From Cladobotryum mycophilum (taxonomy: Eukaryota; Ascomycota; Sordariomycetes; Hypocreales; Hypocreaceae), in assembly GCA_036429605.1 (NCBI GenBank), contig JAVFKD010000016.1, forward strand, positions 4,774,001-4,838,000: a stretch of DNA of 64,000 nt, written 5' to 3'. Positions 58,032 to 64,000 of this stretch are shown here, piece by piece. The notes beneath the pieces are model-generated. The model was not told the DNA's origin. It searched no databases and saw only the letters and a program-made list of their open reading frames with translations. The stretch's first letter is position 1; each line of letters starts with the position of its first letter. The translations under genes and the position numbers were made by a program.

Positions 58032-59865
58032 TGGCCTAACCCAATATTGGATGAACTTTGGAAGAACCGGACCGGGAGGCTCGACCATCGATCATTTGAG
58101 ATAGGCAAAGGGTCGACGCATTTGAAGATTTGAGCCGGTTAATCCAATCGAGCGTCGAAGGAAACCCTGATTGAATCCATTGCTCATTTCTCATTTATGT
58201 AACTAACACTTCACAATCATTGTCATCAAGATAGTTAGTCATTCGTTGATCTAACTTGGTGTTTAGAATCAACTACCTGGCACCTTGAACCGCCATACGC
58301 CCTTGAACAACTTTGCTCTAATCCACTGCCAGCATTAAAAATCTACGATTCTAGGGTATCCTTGTGAGAGCGCCCATAACGTCGCACAAGAGTAAAAATA
58401 CAAGTCATGGAGGTCGTATTAACTTCATGACTTATCTACGACTAAATTTGTGTAATAGTGTTGCACTTCTTACTCCATCATCTGTTGTTTACAGCAGGAT
58501 CAATGTCTGCCTGTATAATGAGCGACAAGGGGGGGGTTGACCACAGACATACCCATACCCGCCAAAGTGGATTCATAAACCCCGAATCGTCTACATAGGA
58601 ACCCTCACAAATCTAATCGTTGATAAGGTGCTATAATTAACTTCCTTCATATTGAACGACTTGGTCATGTTCACATGGTCTCTAAAGTCATTGACAAATT
58701 TGTACAGCTCGCCGTCGCATATAAACAGTTTATTTGATGCCTTGAGGGATTGCGGGACAAGATTTCGTCATGCACAGTGCTCGGGATGTGACCCATGAAA
58801 AAAGGTGGCAGAAAATATATTAAGAAGAGGATATTGCATAACCACTATTATCGTGTTGGCGAAAATGGTGTTGCTCAAGATGTCATAGACGCGAGCAATA
58901 CCATATCAGCTACCTGGCTTATCGTGGATGGAGGGCGAACGTTCCGATTCCGTAATCAAACACATAGTTTCCCGCATATAAACGATTCATACCGCAAAAG
59001 TTCAAAATATTTCCGTGGGGTCCAATATAGGTATAGAATCTTGGCAGTGGAAAGTCCACGGCACAAAGGCACAACGACAGAAACAAACCTCGTAATTACG
59101 AGTCAGGTTACCATTCAGGAATTACAAATGCCTCAAAATCAGGAAGAAGGGGAAATATAAGAATGTAATAAGCCGCCGCCATCTTCGCCAAGGGCGTATA
59201 CAGCAAGGATATGTCACGTAGATGACAGGAAGAGAACCAATCATGGAGGAATGGCCGCATTAGCCCCCCTTGTCCACAGCCATAATTTCTAAATCTGCAG
59301 TATACATTGATACGAATGCTTCTTGCATATCTGTAAAGCTTAGACGTTAGGCATACGATATGAACCTGGATTCCGGGATCCCGTCTGCGTCTCAAACGGG
59401 ACCCCGGGCCGAGTGGACGGTCCGACACCCATCTTTGACTTGATCTCTGGCCCCTAGTCGATCCGGAAGATTGGTCGTATATGATAGATGCCTGTTACCC
59501 ATATCCACAGATGACGTCTCTTGAGCTTCATATTGATCACCTGTCAGTTTCGGGGCATCTATATTGCTCACATTGTAGTAGCCTCAGCGCACTGACAGCG
59601 GGGTAGTGAACCCCTTTGCTCCCGCGTCAAGCGCCATGTGTGGAACTTGCGGATGTTTAGTTTCCGCAGCCTTATGGAGGACCTCCACACTGCCATGCAA
59701 CGCGGACATTAGGGAAGTCGTCCACAGTAGTTTATGCAATTCGGTGATATTGAGCCCACAAAGTCCACTATAAAGATGATATGCTTTCCTAGATCGTTGG
59801 CATAATCTTGTATCATATACTATCATAACAACCCATCCTCTGTCCAAACTGAAGTACGAGCCACA
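58032..59865. other. 1.8-kb gene-poor stretch
   Basis: An ORF at 58795-59160 (121 residues) has no recognisable domain. The rest is AT-leaning with stops in all frames. It could be a decayed gene of the suspected terpenoid cluster, but I see no motif to support that. Confidence 0.4.
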
Positions 59866-61185
59866 ATGCCTGCCGCATCCGAGTTTGCAACCTTGCCCGA
59901 AGGCGTCAAAGTGACACCCAGGCCCTTCAAGATCTCCGTCGTGGAAGATAAACTCCAAAGCCTAAAGGTCCTGGTTCAACATGGGCACATTGCTCCGCCC
60001 ACCTACGAAAACTCTCAAGAGGATGGCAAGTTTGGAGTCTCGAGATCTTGGATCATAAAAGCGAGGGACTATTGGCTTAATACTTTTGACTGGTAAGTGC
60101 GAATGCTCATATGTCAGAGCCGAGGTTCTAATACTTTTTGGTCCATAGGAGAGCCATCGAGGCTCGTCTTAACGGATTTCCACACTTCGTATCCCCGATC
60201 AAGGATGATGATGGGAAGGTTTACGACATACACTTCGTTGCCCTCTTTTCCAAGAGAAAGGATGCAGTTCCTTTGCTGGCTCTCCACGGCTGGCCAGGTA
60301 AATATCGAGCTACATACAGATTCGTGGCATTATGCTAACTCTACAAAAGGCAGCTTTCTCGAATTTCTCCCAACGCTGACCCTCCTCACCGAAAAGTATA
60401 CCCCGGATGATCTTCCCTATCACGTCATTGTACCGTCCCTGCCAGGCTATGCTTTCTCGACTGGCGCACCGTTGGACAAAGATTTCGGGCAAACGGATAT
60501 TGCACGTCTGATGAATGCTCTGATGCTCTCTCTTGGCTTGACATCCTACGTTGTGCAGGGTGGCGATGTTGGTTCCCGCGTGGCTCGTATACTGGCGCCT
60601 GCATATTCTTCGTGTATCGGTATTCACCAGAACATTATCCGACCCAATCCTCCAACAGATGGTGCCGGCGTTATTGAAGACTACGAGGCCGAAGGACTTC
60701 AGCGCGCCCAAGCGTTCGGAACTACTGGAATGGCATACGCATTTGAGCAGGCTACGCGCCCCTCAACGATTGGTCTTGCTCTCCAAAGCTCACCGCTGGC
60801 TCTTCTTCCATGGATTGCGGAAAAGTTCCTTCAGTGGAGTGACGAGCCGCATCCCTCGATGGAGGCCATCGTCGAAAGTGTGTCTCTGTACTGGCTCACA
60901 GATACGTATGCACGATGCATCTACATGTACCGGGAGTATCTTCCCACGGATACAGCGCACGATTCTAACCCTGAACAATACATACGTGGCAAGGCATTCG
61001 GCTACAGCTTGTTTCCAAAAGAGCTGGCCTCGTTCCCAAGATCATGGATAGAAACGACCGGTGATCTTGTATACTATAAGAGGCATGATGGTGGTGGCCA
61101 TTTTGCCGCCTTGGAGAGGCCCAAGGAGTTCCTAGAGGACATGGAGGAATTTATCGCGTTGGCGAAAGAGATGGCAAACAAATAA
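59866..61185 (+). CDS. epoxide hydrolase, alpha/beta-hydrolase with EHN domain
   Basis: Exons 59866-60092, 60149-60297 and 60350-61185 encode 403 residues. Introns 60093-60148 (GTAAGT, phase 2) and 60298-60349 (GTAAAT, CTAAC branch, phase 1) close. Residues ~10-115 form the N-terminal EHN domain. HGWPGS at 122-127 forms the oxyanion loop, GGDVGS has nucleophile D198, and GGGHFAALERP has catalytic H376. This is the microsomal-type epoxide hydrolase layout; it opens epoxides to diols. No membrane anchor is visible. A TATAAA-like element lies about 95 bp upstream. It may act on epoxidised products of the nearby terpene cyclase. Confidence 0.92.
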
Positions 61186-61456
61186 ATATGATGTGGCATT
61201 CCATATGCGACATAAACATTAGCAAGCTTTACTACTTTAAATCTTCCAAGAATAACCATTATTAATATTGTAAATTTGACAATGCCTGCGATTGTCCCTA
61301 TAATTGTCCCCGCAAACTCCAAACACCCCGGCCCGGGAAAAAATCGTGTATATCTGCCAACATCCAGTAGAAGCCAAGCTCTAGGGGGCAACTCCCTACA
61401 ACGACCGCGTCTTTCACAATACTTCCGCGGTAAATGATAAAGCAATTTATGGATGT

Positions 61457-61753
61457 TTACTGGGATTCCCGTCCTCAGTCAGTATGGCTTTCGTTAAGAG
61501 GAGACAGAATACTCACAGCAGGACAGTCATTCTGGGTGGAACAACAAATGCGACAAGGCGGCGTCTGATTTCCATCACAGTAATCATCTACTGTGCATCC
61601 TGCCTCACAAGGAATATTGTAAGCTCCATAACAGTTTGCTTGCACATCAGAATTGGTGCAATTAGAAATTGTAGAACACTTAGAGAACTGCAAAGGAATT
61701 CGACGGGCATTGCCCAGTCCAACAACAGCTGTCAAAATTATAGCAGGCTTCAT
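61457..61753 (-). CDS. small secreted cysteine-rich protein
   Basis: Signal peptide MKPAIILTAVVGLGNA, then a ~60-residue mature part with ten Cys, including GC, DYC and RICC. An intron at 61460-61516 (GTGAGT...CCCAG, phase 0) would join exon 61753-61517 directly to TAA at 61457-61459, ending the protein at ...NDCPA (79 residues). Reading through instead gives 92 residues and a stop at 61475. The spliced form is preferred for its strong donor. An even number of Cys in a short secreted protein suggests a disulfide-rich effector or antimicrobial; the function is not shown. Confidence 0.7.
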
Positions 61754-62170
61754 TTTTTTTGAGGGATCAATCTGATGTGCAGTGAACAGCTGTAGCTAAC
61801 AAATGGGGCGGTATCATATTAAGGCGTTCGATGAAGCCGCGGAGCAAAGAACCTTGCAATCCCATACGGTGAGATTAAGGGGTGTCTTGTAGCTGGACGT
61901 AAGCAGCCACCCCGTGAAGCGATTCCAAGGCTCAATACTGGCGCAGCTGTTGGCAAACACATCGTGCCCAGCATGACTCTAGATTCAGTGGTACTGCTGC
62001 CATTAAACGTGAGGAAGTGCAATAGCTTGCAGAAGCAGATGTAGCGAATCTGTAAGTGCATCGCATGCACTGGGATTCGATTATATTCTACATAACTAAT
62101 CGCTTAAAACACAAAGACAAATAAACGGCGACCCAGCGCCTCAAGAAATTTCCTTCATTTCAAGTCGAAT
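61754..62170. other. intergenic
   Basis: Upstream of the cysteine-rich gene and 3' of the membrane protein gene. No feature seen. Confidence 0.5.
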
Positions 62171-64000
62171 TCAGAGATGCGGCACTGTCAAAACCCACGA
62201 CGGCGAGTCGTATGCAGATGCAGGCAATGCGCGAAGCGAGACAAATGCTTCCACGACAAGATACATCCGAGCAACAACGTATAGGGTGCCGCCGATGAAG
62301 CAGAGTACATATATCACAATATAGCTATGTCGGCGCGCAGTACCCGCAAGTATCCCATACCAGAACCACCACACGGAGCTCGAGGCGTGGCCAAGCAAGT
62401 TGAGAAAGGACCACAACAAACCGCTGAAAATGATGTAGGCTGCAGACATTCTCCAGAACCATGATTCAACCTCGGTGGGGAAATGCTCGTTCCAACCCGC
62501 CAAATGTACAGCACCATATACGGTGCTTGCACTCCAGAGGATAAGTCCCATCAGATGGCCTTGCATGTGGCGGACCAGATCGTCGCCAGGCCAGTTTCGC
62601 GGTCGATCGACAACGAGCTCTTCCGACGGGCAAACCGAGCCCACCGAGCCGCGAGTTGTTGGAAGCACGCTTGGTTGACTACGGCGCTTGAATTGCTGCT
62701 TCACTCTGTCGGGCATTTCGGGGTAGAGTCGGAGGGCTTCACGGTATCTCAGTTCGTCCTGGTTGCGTTCCGACGGCTCGAGTCGCTTTCGAATGGCGGG
62801 ATGTTTCTCAATGGCCTCGCATGCAAGTTGCCATCTTGTCTGCCGCATATCCTTTAAGGCTGCACCCTCCGCAGTTTCATTGAAAGGGTTTAGAGGCCAA
62901 TGAGACTGCGTGTCGCTCTGATGGCCATGGCGCGATACCATATAGCCGCTACTTGAGTGAACATTGTCTACCAATTCTAGGCTGCGCTGGATTAGGTCAA
63001 CTCCGTCATGTAATAAGTTCGTTTGTGAAGACGCGTCCTCGCACATTGTCGTGACCTTTGCATCGCGCGATTGGGGGGTTGCTTTGTCCGACGCGTTGGC
63101 AACATCAGAAAGGTACAAAACCCCAGATACTTCCGTCTTGACGCCGAAATCGCGAAGAATGTCCCGGTCAGCTCTGTCTTCTGCGCTGACTTGACTGGAC
63201 ATGTACATGAATGCGCACATGGCTCGTGCCCATTCTCCCCGCAAGACTGTTGGTTCGTTGATCCACCGTGGCTTGTGCCACCAGAGCACGTAATTGATGA
63301 GGGCGCATATTACGTGCCCGATGGTATTGGTTTCGAGCGGTGTGATGGGCAATCCGACTGCTACGCGTGCGATGGCTTGGATGACCATCCACGCAACTTG
63401 AACGCAGCAGATCAACTTTCCAGATCCATCCGTCTTGCTCTTGTCTGTGATGTCTCCCCTGGTGATATCAGGCAGTAAGCCGCATTGAGCCAACAGCTGG
63501 ACCCCGCGAGGTGTCACATGAAGACGGCGTTGGTTCGGTATGAAGGATGGGCCGCTTGCCATGTCGGGTATGGTGAGATCAAATATGAAGCCGCCCATTC
63601 CGGCGTAAAAGCTATGCACCATGGTCCAGTGCTGCATAGCTTCCGTGCGCTTGTCAGCGCCAGCGCCCTAGTGTGCCACTATTAACGTTCCGTTCCGCTC
63701 CATAGCACTGGTGTCTGTCTTGGTCCGCCATCTCCAACCAACAGCTTCACTTACCTCCTGAATGAACTTTGTAAGTGCTCGAGCCGAAATGTATTGTCGC
63801 CAGGCCGCCCAGATGACGAGTTCTGGCCCAAAGATGCCTAAAATACTCCATTTGAAGTATTGGTATGTGTGTCCCATCTGGCTCTCATCGTGTTTGGGTA
63901 GATTTAGGTGGACGGCCGACCAGACGCAGAGAGTCAGCGTGAAGATGCAGGAAAAGAGCAAGGAAAGTGTTCCGCGCCCATCGGGTTCCTGTACGAAGCC
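62171..64000 (-). CDS. multipass membrane protein, fungal, unknown role (5' partial)
   Basis: Exons run from beyond 64000 to 63755 and from 63667 to 62171; the intron 63668-63754 (GTAAGT, phase 0) joins KFIQE to GAGADKRTEA. The frame is open to the window edge, reading EPDGRGTLSLLFSCIFTL near it, so the start lies outside. FTLTLCVWSAVHLNLP and WSILGIFGPELVIWAAWRQY then WTMVHSFYAGMGGF are typical of a large, uncharacterised ascomycete membrane-protein family. Hydrophobic segments cluster near both ends, with a ~200-residue polar insert in between. No enzymatic motif is visible. Confidence 0.85.

Noticed and set aside
58795..59160. 121-residue ORF between terpene cyclase and epoxide hydrolase
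   Set aside because: No recognisable motif; it might be a remnant, but I cannot support it as a gene.

Overview
The window reads as nuclear DNA of a filamentous ascomycete, most likely a Sordariomycete and possibly Hypocreales (the order is inferred from overall gene content, not from a marker gene). The evidence is short GT-AG introns of about 45-90 nt with CTRAY-type branch sites, a fungal multimodular NRPS, a Zn2Cys6 regulator, a Crh-type cell-wall transglycosylase, HET and NB-ARC self-recognition domains, and 2-methylcitrate-cycle enzymes. Exon junctions were built by hand; each was accepted only if the splice motifs and reading phase agreed.

Layout. 1-21420 (+): the 3' part of a giant NRPS, running off the left edge, with six adenylation domains, one epimerase, a vestigial half condensation domain and a terminal cyclising condensation domain. 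It carries two one-base frame breaks at C/T homopolymer runs. 21736-23691 (-): multipass membrane protein. 24978-26088 (+): conserved fungal protein of unknown role. 27419-29204: two convergent Nudix hydrolases. 29758-33741: a small membrane ORF, a C2H2-like zinc finger gene and a small secreted protein. 33742-36839: long gene-poor stretch. 36840-38404 (+): Crh/GH16 transglycosylase. 39375-41244 (+): Zn2Cys6 regulator.

41987-49846 (-) is the most unusual part. A 7-exon gene encodes about 2,200 residues: a sacsin/NO VEIN-type Hsp90-like ATPase, a DUF3883 (NOV C-terminal) domain and, in the same reading frame, a complete C-terminal HET domain. Just downstream lies a truncated NB-ARC NLR fragment. 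Together they look like a fungal self/non-self recognition or cell-death locus with an architecture I do not recognise as described.

50161-54417 holds a divergent pair for propionyl-CoA detoxification (2-methylcitrate synthase and mitochondrial 2-methylisocitrate lyase) sharing an 802-bp promoter. 54740-61185 holds a short-chain dehydrogenase, a class I terpene cyclase with a 19-nt micro-exon cutting its DDxxD motif, and an epoxide hydrolase: a plausible mini terpenoid cluster. 61457-61753 is a cysteine-rich secreted peptide, and 62171 to the right edge is a membrane protein continuing beyond the window. I found no tRNA, rRNA, CRISPR array or recognisable transposon.
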